64,000 nucleotides of DNA from Litsea cubeba (Eukaryota; Streptophyta; Magnoliopsida; Laurales; Lauraceae): NCBI GenBank assembly GCA_012931725.1, contig CM022944.1, positions 36,178,539 to 36,242,538 of the forward strand, in the 5' to 3' direction. A program made the translations under genes and the position numbers. The notes below the pieces were generated by a model. That model was not told where the DNA came from and did not search any database. It saw nothing but the letters and a program-made list of their open reading frames with translations. Of the stretch, positions 10,723 through 21,156 are shown one piece after another (positions within the stretch are counted from its first letter, which is position 1; the number at the start of each line of letters is the position of its first letter).

Positions 10723-12337
10723 CTACTCTTATTAGCTTTGGGACTTGTTTTTTGTTGCTTCTTATCAGCTTATAATGCCTTGGCCTTTCTATTATTTTCT
10801 CCTTTAATGTTATACTTTGCCCTTAAGCAAGAATAGTACACACAGTTTTTTTTTTGGATTTTTTACAGCTAGAGGAGGAGAGTGATCTGCTATATTACTG
10901 TAAAGCTAGTTATAGTCGGATTAGACACATGGCATTTCAGGTTCAGTTAATACATCACATAGAGGGAGAATCTACTTGAATTGAACGAAATAAGAACATT
11001 GAAAAATAGAAAAATGACAAGATCGGGTAAGAAATGTACATAAGGCTGTTTGTATCCATGATAATCAAGACCAATGGAGACTGCAACTACATGGTTCCAC
11101 CTGATTTTGTGGGCAATTGCGAGAGAAGTTGGATTGTTAAAAAGAATGTAGAGGACTTTGCCTATGTTCTAATTCTATTTCCTACATGTAACTCAAACCT
11201 ATCATTTTTTTCACTGATATTTCCAGCCTTTCTTGTTATATTGTGGATCTTGTTAAATTTAAAGGAAAAGAAATAGGAATAGTCATTTGTTTCATTGATA
11301 TTTCCAGCCTTTCATTTCTTTATTGTATGTTAATCTTGCTCTCTCTCTCTCTCTATCTATTTTTTTTTTATATTTTTATGCAGGATTGAATAAACATTGA
11401 TGATAAAGTTTTGTTGAAAGATTCCATTCAGGAAAGATGCAGCCAACATGAAGATCAAAATGGATGCAGAGTAATCGGCTTCTATATATTAAAATGGGAT
11501 GCATGGAGTTTTTTTAAACAACATTGCAAATGTTGGAATGTCATAGTAGAATGTTAGCATGGATTTATATTTTGTAATGGTAATGGTAAAGTGTGCTGTA
11601 AGGATATTTGAATATTTAAATTTTTACTGGCATTTGAATGTTGGTACATAGTAGAATGTTAACATCAATTTTTATTTTGCAATGGTAATGGTAAGGTGCT
11701 TTTAATGTTGTAAGGACAGCTGAATGTTAATATGAAGTGGCATGAATGTTCTTGTTTCATTTCTTGATGGTTTTGGAAAAGAAATGGGAGAAAGGATGGT
11801 GTACAGGTGGAGGAAAGAACTGGCATTGGGTTCATGCGGTGCTACGGTGCAACTATGAGAGTTCAGGTGCTTAAAAACTTCTTTATTTTCTTTGATTTTG
11901 TTATACCTAGACCAAATTAGCAGTTTTTTTTCTTTTTTTTTTGTGAATGCATTTAATGTGCAAATTATTCCTTCTTGCAGGATCTTGGAAAGTATTTATT
12001 CTGGAAGTGTCTACATCTGGGAATATCAGTTTCAGGTAAGGAATGATTATATAAATATTGACTTTATATAATTGTTAGAAGACAACGCGCACTTAATATT
12101 GATTTCTCCGAACTTAGCGAAAAACATAGTGAAAGCCATGATTTATCAGAATGCTAAATTTTGGTCATTTTCTCCCAGATGAAACAAAATTGAGTCAACC
12201 AACTATTCTAATTGTCCCTATACTTCATTTAACTTTTCATAGACTTTTCTAAAAGACCACTATAGATCATCTTGCAAATTACCATGTTTTGTCTTGTATT
12301 TTATTCTTGTCAGATGAGGGGATGCTGTGCAAGGAGA
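10723..12337 (+). other. Non-coding stretch with a CT microsatellite and possible small exons
   Basis: A/T-rich with no long frame. A (CT)n run is at 11338-11355. Two short GT-AG bounded segments could be exons: about 11790-11867 (reading TGIGFMRCYGATMRVQ) and about 11982-12036 (DLGKYLFWKCLHLGISVS). Their phase fits each other, but the family was not recognised. Nothing else is supported. Confidence 0.35.
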
Positions 12338-12346
12338 TGTGGTAGG

Positions 12347-12619
12347 GAGATGATTTAAAAGCAGAGAAGTTCCCACATTTTTTGGAGAGACAGAATTCAT
12401 ATGTTTCAAAGTCTATCCTTGGATCAATCTATGATATGGTGAATTCATCTAAATTGAAAGATTTGTCATCAGAGGGTGAGGATTTATTCATTTCATTATT
12501 ACACCATGTGTGCCTTCTACCAAACTCTGTTGTTGACTTATAATTTCTTCAAATTTTTTTTGCATGTAGAGATATCTCAGTTGCCTTGCTCCAGTGAAGA
12601 AGTTCCAGCCAAATTTATG
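12347..12619 (+). pseudogene. RNA-dependent RNA polymerase (RDR) exon fragment
   Basis: Two plus-strand exons in phase. 12347-12475 reads DDLKAEKFPHFLERQNSYVS then SKSILGSIYDMV; 12570-12619 reads EISQLPCSSEEVPAKFM. The splice is G|GTGAGG to TGTAG|AG and keeps the frame. The pattern K-x-PHFxER-x-SY-x-S-x-SILG-x-IYD is the C-terminal part of plant RDR proteins, which make dsRNA for siRNA pathways. A TAG at 12343-12345 lies directly before the homologous stretch, and no catalytic DxDGD exon was found. It is therefore a fragment. The RDR3-5 (gamma) subgroup is most likely, but this is inference. Confidence 0.55.
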
Positions 12620-12793
12620 GTAATGAAAACTAATCTTTCATGGGCTTTATAGTTGTGCTTGGATTTACTACTAGAACTGGAATTGATTTGGGTCTTTATA
12701 GTTGTGTTTTGATTTACCATTTTTCAGCTGGTGTGGCTGACAGTTTCATTATTCCAAGTTGACAAGACAGACCCCAATTATTGCAATGGTCCA

Positions 12794-13537
12794 TGTGTGG
12801 GGGTCTTTTCACTAAGCCGAGATTAGGGCTAGTCTTGGCACTAATACAGCTAATCTTACCTCCGCCCTCCCAGGACGGACCTCGGCTGATGGGTCACGGC
12901 ACTCGCCAAGGTGAGAACCCCCGAGGTCAGGTGGCATGAGTCATTGTACACCGACCTCTGCACGGCAGATTTGACAGACGCTGATGGGGCTGTTGACAGG
13001 ACGAAGGCACGTGCTAAGGCGTGCCCAGAGATTCATCATTCCTGACAAAACGGCGTTATACGGTACACGTGCACCCCCAAAGTATGGTTCCAAGCCAGGC
13101 CCGATGGGACTTGGCCCAAAAGTCAACCACCGCCTGGCCCGATAAGATTGGCATTTAATGAAGAATGGGTAGGTGAGGCTAGCATTTAATGAAATGTGGG
13201 CTGAGTGGACAAGGCCACTCAAGTGGCAAAGCCCATCATGAGGCTCGTCCACGCAAGTCACCCCCATCTCCTATAAATAGCATCTCCTTCTTCATTCTAA
13301 GGTACGCAACCCATAACGCATACACTTACTCTGCAATTTTCTCTCCATCTCCCTTATTCAGTCCCTGAACTGACTTAAGCATCGGAGAGCCTTGTGCTGC
13401 CCACAGCCAGGGTCCTCTGACGTGTTTTCCTCTCTTCCTCTTCTGGTCTAGCCGGAGCCACGTTAATCTTCATCCAAACTACTCAGGACAGGGGTCATAA
13501 TCCCTGATTCAAAGTCCTTAATTTTCAGGCACTTACA
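12794..13537 (+). repeat. Solo LTR, Retand/Tat-like
   Basis: Begins TGTGTGGGGGTC and ends GGCACTTACA, flanked on both sides by the 5 bp direct repeat GTCCA (12789-12793 and 13538-13542). There is no internal domain, so LTR-LTR recombination is the simplest origin. Transcription sense is plus, from the TATA box at 13272. Near the 3' end it carries the GCATCGGAGAGCCTTG block (from 13379) shared with the two other Retand-like LTRs here, and GCATTTAATG...GGGCT direct repeats at about 13150-13215. Confidence 0.9.
13272..13279 (+). promoter_or_regulatory. TATA box of the solo LTR
   Basis: TATAAATA in CTCCTATAAATAGCATC, about 100 bp upstream of the conserved GCATCGGAG block. The other Retand-like LTRs have the same spacing within some tens of bases. 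Confidence 0.65.
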
Positions 13538-13621
13538 GTCCACATGTTGTGGTTGCTATTATTATTTTTTTCAAAAGTATGTCTCTGCAGGCAATTGCAA
13601 TAACTGGATCTTTTGCCACAG

Positions 13622-14484
13622 GAGAAAGCAAATTTGGCTCCGGAGTTGGGAGCTAATGTTTCAAAATTTCCCCCTCAACATCAAGACATTCTTCTGAGAA
13701 TTGTTGCGAAGGTATGATCTATTATTACTGTATCCCATATTTTCTCTCTCTTATACTTGGTACTATTTGCTATTAATTTTGCTTCTGCCAATCTTTTGAC
13801 TGAGAATATTTCAGCTATATTACATCATTGTTTTGTGGCAAATATTACCTTCCAAAAAAAGGAAAAAAAAAAAAGGATCACTTGATATCTGTACAATTTG
13901 CCAACATCAGGGGCATGGCCCTATCAAATAACTAATTGCAGATCTTTCTTTCACCCCATGTCATATTAAACTAGTTTTTTATTTGACTGTTGGTTGATTC
14001 TATTTTCTGTGAGCTGTATACTGGTTTTAGGTGAGTGGGGAATGCCACTCAAATCATGTCGATTAAAATATTGTTGCAAAGGACAAACTGATGGATGGTG
14101 CTGTGGACAGGCAGATATTTGTCGAATTCTGCCTCCAGACAATTTTGTATCAGCCACCATCTCAAGGGTGCATTTTCTAGATTCTAGATGCCAAGTGGCA
14201 ATGTGACAGAAAATTATTTATTATTATTATTATTATTATTGTTGTTGTTGTTGTCGTCGTCGTCGTCTATGTAATCCCTGGCTGTTGCTCACATGGTTTG
14301 GTGTAGTGTGCATGAGTCCAAGTCTCTTGTAGACCCACATTTATTTCTTGTGTAAAACTGAAATAGGTTTTTCATGGTTAATTTCTTCTACAGTGGGAGT
14401 TGTCCAGCAGGGCTTTCAATTGTTCAGTCAGATCGTATTACTGGTAAAGTTCCACTGAAAGGTGATCCACTTTTAAATAGAAAG
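13622..14484 (+). pseudogene. ECM29: ECM29-like proteasome adaptor, three-exon fragment
   Basis: Three plus-strand exons join without a frame error: 13622-13711 (30 codons, NVSKFPPQHQDILLRIVAK), 14031-14167 (45 codons plus 2 bases, RQIFVEFCLQTILYQPPSQ) and 14394-14484 (CPAGLSIVQSDRITGKVPLK). All junctions are GT-AG. From memory of the family these match the N-terminal part of plant ECM29, the HEAT-repeat protein that tethers the proteasome core and regulatory particles. One stop (TAA, 14064-14066) interrupts exon 2. No further ECM29 exons were found on either side, so it is a partial copy. The solo LTR sits just upstream. Confidence 0.7.
14221..14267. repeat. Compound trinucleotide microsatellite
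   Basis: TTA/ATT repeats change to GTT repeats and then to GTC repeats in one run, each step differing by one base. It lies in the intron between ECM29-like exons 2 and 3. Confidence 0.9.
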
Positions 14485-14670
14485 GTAAATTGTTATGAGT
14501 CAGTGACCAAGAACATCACATTTAAGTTTTTAGATTAATTTTTGTAATCAGGAAGATATTCTCTGGTTATGTGGTCAGCGGTCAGATTTATTATATAATC
14601 TTTATAATCAGGAGGATGTCCACTTTCATCTAGGGTGAATCTCACTCCTGGCCGTTCTCTCAAACTGGGT

Positions 14671-14952
14671 GCAGGGTGTGTGCAGGTGGTGCAGGGAGTG
14701 CAGAGTGTGTGCAGGGAGTGCAGGGTGAGTGCAGGGTGAGTGCAGGTGAGTGCAGGCTGAGTGCAGGGTGTGTGCAGGTGGTGCAGGGTGAGTTCAGGTG
14801 AGTGCAGGTGAGTGCAGGGTGTGTGCAGGTGGTGCAGGCTGTGTGTAGGTGGTGCAGGCTGAGTGCAGGTGACTGCAGGCTGAGTGCAGGTGAGTGCAGG
14901 TTGTGTGCACGTGGTGGAGGGTGTGTGCAGGTGGTGCACGGGAAGTGCAGGG
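14671..14952. repeat. GTGCAGG-type minisatellite
   Basis: About 280 bp of irregular 7-20 bp units made of GTGCAGGTGA, GTGCAGGGTG and GTGTGCAGGTG, so it is strand-asymmetric (G-rich top strand). The minus-strand reading is a Cys-Thr-Gln-Pro periodic ORF, an artefact of the repeat. Confidence 0.85.
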
Positions 14953-15637
14953 ATTTTTACATGATATGATGTTTTTATTCTAACTATGATGTTGCTCTTA
15001 TAAAAGGAGCAAAAATGTATTTGTTATATTTCATTGTCTTAACTGATCATGTTGCAAATCATTTTTCTTTTCTTTTCTTTTCTTTTTTGTTTTCCAGGCT
15101 GAAGATAGCATTGGCTTTAAAAGTGGAAATTATATTGCCTTGACCTTCCTTGAGATTGAATGGTATTACATTTTCAACTCTTACATTTTCAACATTTTAA
15201 TGAAGAACATGAAGAACTTCAATAGGGAAGCATGAATGACTGAAACAGTAGAACAGCAAGGAAAATAATCACTTCCATACCCAAGGTAACAATCATACAA
15301 GATTAATCCAATGTATGCAGAATATGTTCTAGCTTCATCATTATATTATATATGATGAATTTTGATGTGGAGAAACTATCACATTTTCTTTTTCAATTTT
15401 CAATTTTGAATTTTCTTCGTGGGGAGAATCGATCCTTTTAATCGGAGTTTTATAGGTTGTTAGACTTGATGTCTAGACAACTTAACCATGTTTTCACACA
15501 TGATCAATTGATGGTTCATGTCACTCTCATTGAATTGAGATTTGAATTTGATTCTTATATAGATGTGTTGTGTTTGATATGTATGAGCAAATTCTATCGT
15601 GTTAAGATGGGTTGTGCAAAAGAAAAATCAGGTTTTA
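14953..15637 (+). other. Stretch with no firm gene; one possible exon
   Basis: After a TTTCTTTTCTTTT tract and an acceptor, 15098 onward reads AEDSIGFKSGNYIALTFLEI. It follows the ECM29-like exons in orientation but does not match the expected continuation of that protein, and it has no clear donor. The rest is A/T-rich and without signals. Confidence 0.25.
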
Positions 15638-15642
15638 GCTGT
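15638..15642. other. Target site duplication, left (GCTGT)
   Basis: GCTGT directly before the left LTR at 15643; the identical GCTGT follows the right LTR at 23888-23892. This defines the Retand-like insertion exactly. Confidence 0.92.
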
Positions 15643-16529
15643 TGTAGGTGCAGAAAATAAAGACCCATAATAACTGGGGAGCCTTAGAGGACTTATCCAA
15701 TGATGATGATGACTGGGTACCATCCGAAAGCCTGAAAGAGAAGAGCAAACGATCAAAGGACCCTGGCCTGGGCGGCGCAAGGCTCTCCGATGCCAAAGTC
15801 AGTGAATGAACTAGAACAATGGAAGGAGAGGAAGAAGAGAGACAGAGTAACGGCTCTGTGTATGAAATTGTGCGTACCTTTAATGGTGGTTTGAGCCTCT
15901 ATTTATAGAGTTTGGGACGTATCTTTGGGAGATATCGTGGTGTGGGTCTCATGATTCGACTGGGAAGTCATGATCAGCCCACGTTGCCATAAATGCGGTC
16001 CAATCCAGCCCACTCTGTATTAAATGCGCGTCGGATCAGCCCACGTCCATTTAATGCGCGTCTTGTTGGGCCAGATCGTGTTGGACGCCTTTGGCGGTAG
16101 GGGATCGTGGGATCTGCCCTCGGGCCTTGCCCTGATGTGGCCTCAGCCGCTGGATGTCGTGTCTGTCCCACTAGCTCGTGCCCCTATCCCTCCACGTGCC
16201 TGGTGACGTGGGGGATGAGGGGCGTGAGTGGAGACTCTTTCTGGCTTCGGCTTCCATCCCGGCTTCTTCAGCCGAGGTGGAGCTTTCTGCCGAGATGGCA
16301 TCCGGGGTGGCCCAGCCGAGGTGGAGCTCCCTGCCGAGATGGCGCCCGGGGTGGGCCAGTTCGGCGCTAGTGGCCCGGAGCCGCCTGACTTCGGCCGGAC
16401 CTCCTGCCCTGGTGGCCGGGGTGAGCTTGGTGCCACGTGGATAGCACGCGGATGGCACGTGAGAGTGCTTAGTCTCATCTGATGGCTGTGATTAGCGTAA
16501 TCCTATGGTTCTGGAAATCTCCCCACACA
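15643..16529 (-). repeat. 3' LTR of the Retand-like element
   Basis: 887 bp; on the minus strand it starts TGTGTGGGGAGA and ends CTGCACCTACA. It contains a TATA box at 15900-15907, the conserved GCATCGGAGAGCCTTG block (minus, 15753-15793), GTGGGCTGATC/GCATTTAATG direct repeats at about 15960-16065, and a 43-44 bp direct repeat (CAGCCGAGGTGGAGC...) at 16269-16357. Near-identical to 23000-23887. Confidence 0.93.
15900..15907 (-). promoter_or_regulatory. TATA box in 3' LTR of the Retand-like element
   Basis: TATAAATA within the palindromic CTCTATAAATAGAG; the 5' LTR copy is at 23257-23264 and would drive the genomic RNA. Confidence 0.6.
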
Positions 16530-16551
16530 ATTGCCCCCTAGCTTTTGACCT
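16530..16551 (-). other. Polypurine tract of the Retand-like element
   Basis: On the minus strand AAAAGCTAGGGGGCAAT abuts the 3' LTR start TGTGTGGGG. A purine-rich stretch directly upstream of the 3' LTR is the plus-strand DNA primer site. Confidence 0.75.
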
Positions 16552-16800
16552 CTCAAGCGCCCTAGCTTTTAGGGGTGGAAACCTAGAAGAGTCCGTCTGG
16601 GGGTGTGGCGACCATTGCCGGGTGTCGCTTCAACTGTCCTGAAGCAATAAACGCTCTGACCTGTCTGTATTGGGAACCGAGTCGACGGCTGCACGCGTCA
16701 CCTCCTCACCGATTGCGCTATCTTATTGATGGAAAAGGCGCGGATCGCGAAATCCGTCCTTCCAAATTTCGAAAGCAGCGCGCGCCAAGGGTTTCTTTTC

Positions 16801-16808
16801 CACAAATA
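16801..16808 (+). promoter_or_regulatory. Degenerate TATA-like site of the antisense gene
   Basis: CACAAATAGGGTCGTCTTCT lies about 240 bp before the ATG at 17043. The second Retand-like copy has TATAAATAGGGGCGTCTTCT at the matching place (minus, 58187-58194). The alignment suggests a promoter serving the antisense gene, here altered by two T to C changes. Confidence 0.45.
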
Positions 16809-17042
16809 GGGTCGTCTTCTTCTCTTCTTGTTTCTGATTTCTTTTCGCCTTTGCCTTCATCTCCGATTTCTGCTCTGCTGCTCAAGATCTTTCTAGCGAG
16901 GACGACCGTAGGGCGTGTCTGGATCTGTATTCGAGTCGCCTCTTTTCATCTCTGTAAGTTGCTTCACGCCCCTGTGTAGCTTTTTCCCTAGGGTTTAGCA
17001 GCCTTTAGGGTTTTTTCTTTCGCTGTATCCTTCTTTCTAGAC

Positions 17043-19554
17043 ATGGGCACCCCTAGGTTTAGTTTAGACACCGAAGAGGGCATAGCCAGATTCAGGGCTG
17101 CCTTTGATATTCCGGAGCGAGCCCTGCTCAAGCCGGCAGACTCCGTCGACTATGCCACGATGCGCTGGTCCGGCGGCTGGATGCCGTTCCCTCTGATCTC
17201 TGTGATCGAGGGCGGGGTCAGATTTCCCCTGCACCCTTTACTTAGAGCCTACCTCAGTACCTGGTCCCTCACCCCTTGCCAGCTGATGCCCAATGGCTAT
17301 AAGGTCATCATGGGCACGGCGAAACTGAACGAGGTTTTGGGGACCGACCTAGGTGTCCATGATATCGAGGATACCTACGACATCTGCAAGGCTGGAGAAG
17401 GGAAATATTATCTCCGGGTGAAGCCGCAACGGAGAAGCTTCGTCCTGGCCTTGGAGGATTCAAGTAAGAACGCCGAGGAAGCCTTCTTCTGTGTTTCGGG
17501 GGACTGAGAGTTCGGCGCTGGAGAAAGTAGGAGGCTAGCGGTCCCGCGCCGCCCTGGGACAGTCCCAAGTAAACATCGCTCCTTTTTATTCATTTTCTTT
17601 GCCTGATTTTGATGATGCCGAGCTGACTCCTCTATTGTTTGCTATGCAGAGGCAGGTGCGAGACGACGCCGAGCTGTGAGTGAAGGGTGGAGGAGGAACC
17701 CCGACGACATCAACAAGGTCGAGAGGTACAAGGGGCACGAGACTAGGTCGGCCTGGAAGCTACTCGGATACACGCCGAGATACCGCGGCCACTACCAGAG
17801 GACCGGGGTACCCGAGGTGGACGAGGTGCATCCTGATCGTCCAACCGTCTCCCTTGCTGTGCCTTCCGGGATCCCCTTGAGCGATCCTGCCGTTAGCCGA
17901 GCTGCATCTGGGTCCGAGGCGTCTACTTCAAGTTCGGAACCGTCGAACCTGAGGCAGATAGTGGACGCTTATTCTTCTGATCAGGAAGAGGATATGGCGG
18001 GAAGGTCGAGGGAGCCTGCCGTCAAGGACCTAGCGGCCAAGTTCAGGCGAGGGTCCTCTTCCTCTGCGACGCCATCTCCTGCCAGCACCCGAGCAGCTTC
18101 GAGCTCGGGAGGTGCTGGCGACACTTCCGCTCCTGCTCCTGCTCCTGCTCCTGCTCCCGCTCCTGCTTCGAGTGAAGGGGTTCGGCGACGTTCGCCGGAG
18201 CGCCCGAGGGAGGGGTCCCCGCCTAGGAAGAAGTCCAAGGCGGGGGAGAAAGATTCGGGGGCCGAACAGCCTCCGAAGAGTAAGACCCCTGCGTGGGCCC
18301 CCGGAGCCAAGGCTCCAGCTGAAAAGAGCGCACCGGCTGAGAAGAGTGTGCCGGCAGGCAGGGCGCCCGGCGGGACGACCCGCGAGCACAGCACCTCGGC
18401 GGGGCAGGGATCCGGGTCGTCCTCCGGACCCCGAACTGCCCCACCGCCATGGAAGCCGAGGATGGAAACGCAGCCCGGCAAGCCTCTGAACGTCGACGAT
18501 CGGCTGCTGGGGAACGCCGACGTTATCGGGGCTCTTGCCAAGGCCTGCGCTCTGCCGCGAGATATGGAGACGCACGAGAGGTTCGACGATGAGAGCCTGA
18601 TGGTTTCGGCGATCCAGGCCAACCTCCTAGTAAGTGTTTTCAGCGTTTTTCTCTTAAGTGACCCAGCTTGACTGCCCCGGTCTGACTCACTCCTTCCATG
18701 TGCAGAACGTGCAGAGGCTCCTGACTGTGGTGGGAAGGAGCGACAGGAAAGCGAAGAGGGTTTCCCAGCTGGAGACCGAGAGAGACAAGCTGAAGAAGGA
18801 ACTGGAGGAGCTGCAGGCGGGAATGGAGCGGATGAAGAAGGCCAGCGTTGATGAGGCTGCTCGGCTGGCATCGGCTCTGGCTGATGTCGCCGAACTTACG
18901 TCGAAGGCCAATCATCTGAAAGGCGAGGTCTGGGCGAGGAACACGAAGACCGCCGAGCTGGAGTCGGAATTGGCAAGATTGAAGGCTGAATCGACGGCTG
19001 AGGGGACGAGGTTGCGCGGTGAAGTGCTGGCTGAGCAAGCCGAAACAGCGAGGCTGAAGAAGGAGAACGCCGAGCTGGAGAAGGAGAAGGCCTCTCTTCT
19101 GTCCGAGGCCCAGTCCGCCTTCCAGGATGGGGTGGATCACGCCACTGAGCTGTATGAGAAGCAGGTGGAGGAGATCACCGCCATCCTGTTCGAGGAAGGA
19201 TGCCTGGCCGCACTGAGACGTGCGGGGGTCCCCGAAGACCACCTTGTCTATCGGGACCTGCCGAAGTACTCGGACTCGGCTCCTGAGCCGAGCTCCGCTC
19301 CTGCAGCCGAAAGTGCCCCAGTTGAAGCTCCTGCAATCGCTCCTGTTGCTGACGACGCTCCAGCTGCCCCGGTCTTGAGCGATGCCCCGGTCGCCAGCGA
19401 TGCTTCGGCTGTGCCTCAGGGTGAGACCTCTTCTGCTCCTGGTTCGGGTGAGGTACCGGTCGAAGCCTCCTCTGCAAGCAAGGTCACGATTTTGGCCGAG
19501 TCCACTGGTCCATCAGATACGGTGATCGACCTAGTGGAGTCGCCGAAACCATAG
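17043..19554 (+). pseudogene. Antisense three-exon gene of the Retand-like element (PF04195-like plus coiled coil)
   Basis: Runs opposite to gag, next to the 3' LTR. Exons 17043-17568, 17650-18629 and 18706-19554 join in exact phase (the first junction rebuilds an AAG codon), giving about 784 codons and a TAG end. The only break is TGA at 17505-17507, where the second copy (minus, near 57500) reads TGG. Exon 1 resembles the plant putative gypsy-type transposon domain (GGVRFPLHPLLRAYLSTWSL, TPCQLMPNGYKV). Exon 2 begins with WKLLGYTPRYRGHYQR, then is Ser/Pro/Ala-rich and basic (PPRKKSKAGEKDSG), possibly nuclear. Exon 3 is a long Glu/Lys coiled coil (about 18750-19190) with an Ala/Pro/Ser tail. 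CAATGAAAAA at about 19632 could serve polyadenylation. Function unknown. Confidence 0.75.
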
Positions 19555-19849
19555 TAGCCGGGCTCCTCTGTATTTCTGTCTTCTTGCGTGTAATGTTTTT
19601 GCTCCTTAGCCTTGTAATATTCTCAGTAATCAATGAAAAACGGGCTTCTTTACTCGTGCATTCTCTCTGCATTTGTTCTGGAATGCTTGCATTTTTGTGT
19701 GTTTGAGTGCTGGCACAGCCCTCTTCCTCTGGAAAGCTGCCCTTGGCCGAAATGGCTGGCTTTAGCCGAGACGAGCTGCCTTGTGCCGAAGTGGGATCAT
19801 CATTCCGCTGGTCTCGGCTGTGGAAGCGTGAGCTCGGCAATGATCTTTG

Positions 19850-20790
19850 AGGGGTGTAAAAACCCTGATTTTAGGAATCCGGCCGAGTGTCCGAACTCGA
19901 GGCCTTTTCCAGGGTGGTTGACCCGTGTGGATGGGTAAAGACCCTGAGTTTAGGAATTGGCCGAGTGTCCGAACTCGAGGCCTTTTCCAGGGCTATTAAA
20001 CCTTGGAGATGGGTGAAGACCCTGAGTTTAGGAATTGGCCGAGTGTCCGAACTCGAGGCCTTTTCCAGGGCTATTAACCCTTGGAGATGGGTGAAGACCC
20101 TGAGTTTAGGAATTGGCCGAGTGTCCGAACTCGAGGCCTTTTCCGGGGCTATTAACCCTTGGAGATGGGTGAAGACCCTGAGTTTAGGAATTGGCCGAGT
20201 GTCCGAACTCGAGGCCTTTTCCAGGGCTATTAACCCTTGGAGATGGGTGAAGACCCTGAGTTTAGGAATTGGCCGAGTGTCCGAACTCGAGGCCTTTTCC
20301 AGGGCTATTAACCCTTGGAGATGGGTGAAGACCCTGAGTTTAGGAATTGGCCGAGTGTCCGAACTCGAGGCCTTTTCCAGGGCTATTAACCCTTGGAGAT
20401 GGGTGAAGACCCTGAGTTTAGGAATTGGCCGAGTGTCCGAACTCGAGGCCTTTTCGGGGCTATTAACCCTTGGAGATGGGTGAAGACCCTGAGTTTAGGA
20501 ATTGGCCGAGTGTCCGAACTCGAGGCCTTTTCCAGGGCTATTAACCCTTGGAGATGGGTGAAGACCCTGAGTTTAGGAATTGGCCGAGTGTCCGAACTCG
20601 AGGCCTTTTCTAGGGCTATTAACCCTTGGAGATGGGTGAAGACCCTGAGTTTAGGAATTGGCCGAGTGTCCGAACTCGAGGCCTTTTCCAGGGCTATTAA
20701 CCCTTGGAGATGGGTGAAGACCCTGAGTTTAGGAATTGGCCGAGTGTCCGAACTCGAGGCCTTTTCCAGGGCTATTAACCCTTGTAGCCG
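19850..20790. repeat. 78 bp tandem array, about 12 units
   Basis: Units contain GAGTGTCCGAACTCGAGGCC and GGTGAAGACCCTGAGTTTAG, with unit starts about 78 bp apart from 19885 to 20740. The first unit is the most diverged; the rest differ by one or two bases. Because 78 is 26 codons and the unit has no stop in one frame, 190-200 residue repeat ORFs appear in it; these are by-products. It sits between the end of pol and the end of the antisense gene. Confidence 0.92.
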
Positions 20791-20869
20791 AAGTCGATCA
20801 AAGAGAGATGACAGATTGATGACGGTGCGAAAGCTATTTCCATTGATTCAGAGATTCATTACATCTTTT

Positions 20870-21022
20870 AGAAATCGAAAATTGAATTTCTTGGGATACG
20901 CTCCACGGCCTCGGCTGCGGCTCGCCCTCCAAGTCTTCAAGCTTGTAGGCCGATTTTCCTGCCGGTGAGACTGCTCTGAACGGGCCATGCCAGTTCGGGG
21001 CCAACTTTCCCTCGTTTGGCTG
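20870..21022 (-). pseudogene. Integrase C-terminal remnant of pol
   Basis: About 50 codons on the minus strand read PNEGKLAPNWHGPFRAV, GKSAYKLEDLEGEPQPRPWS. This is the G-K-L-x-P-x-W-x-GP-(Y/F) ... Y-x-L ... PRPW end typical of plant Gypsy integrase C-termini. No other pol motif lies between it and gag, so an internal deletion of roughly the whole pol removed PR, RT, RH and the integrase core, joining this tail to sequence just after gag. The piece shows that the element derives from an autonomous ancestor. Confidence 0.7.
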
Positions 21023-21156
21023 TCAGCGGGCTCTCTTGGACGCTTGCGCGAGTTCGGCCTTTGCCACCTCCTCCCTGCGTGACGCCCGCCCGGCATCGGC
21101 GCGGGCCTGGGAGCTTCCCCGAGACGAGGAAGCGGGAGCTGAGGACGCCAGCTGGA

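Noticed and set aside
14535..14939. 134-codon Cys/Thr/Gln/Pro repeat protein on the minus strand
   Set aside because: Generated by the GTGCAGG minisatellite.
16107..16482. Several 85-110 codon frames on both strands, repeated at 23465-23884
   Set aside because: They lie inside the two LTRs and overlap each other in all frames; GC-rich non-coding DNA.
17981..18871. 296-codon minus-strand frame opposite to the antisense gene
   Set aside because: Pro/Ser/Arg-rich shadow of exon 2, without motif.
19887..20968. Two long repeat-containing plus-strand frames (198 and 191 codons)
   Set aside because: They are translations of the 78 bp tandem array, whose length is divisible by three; no start context, domain or conservation supports a protein.
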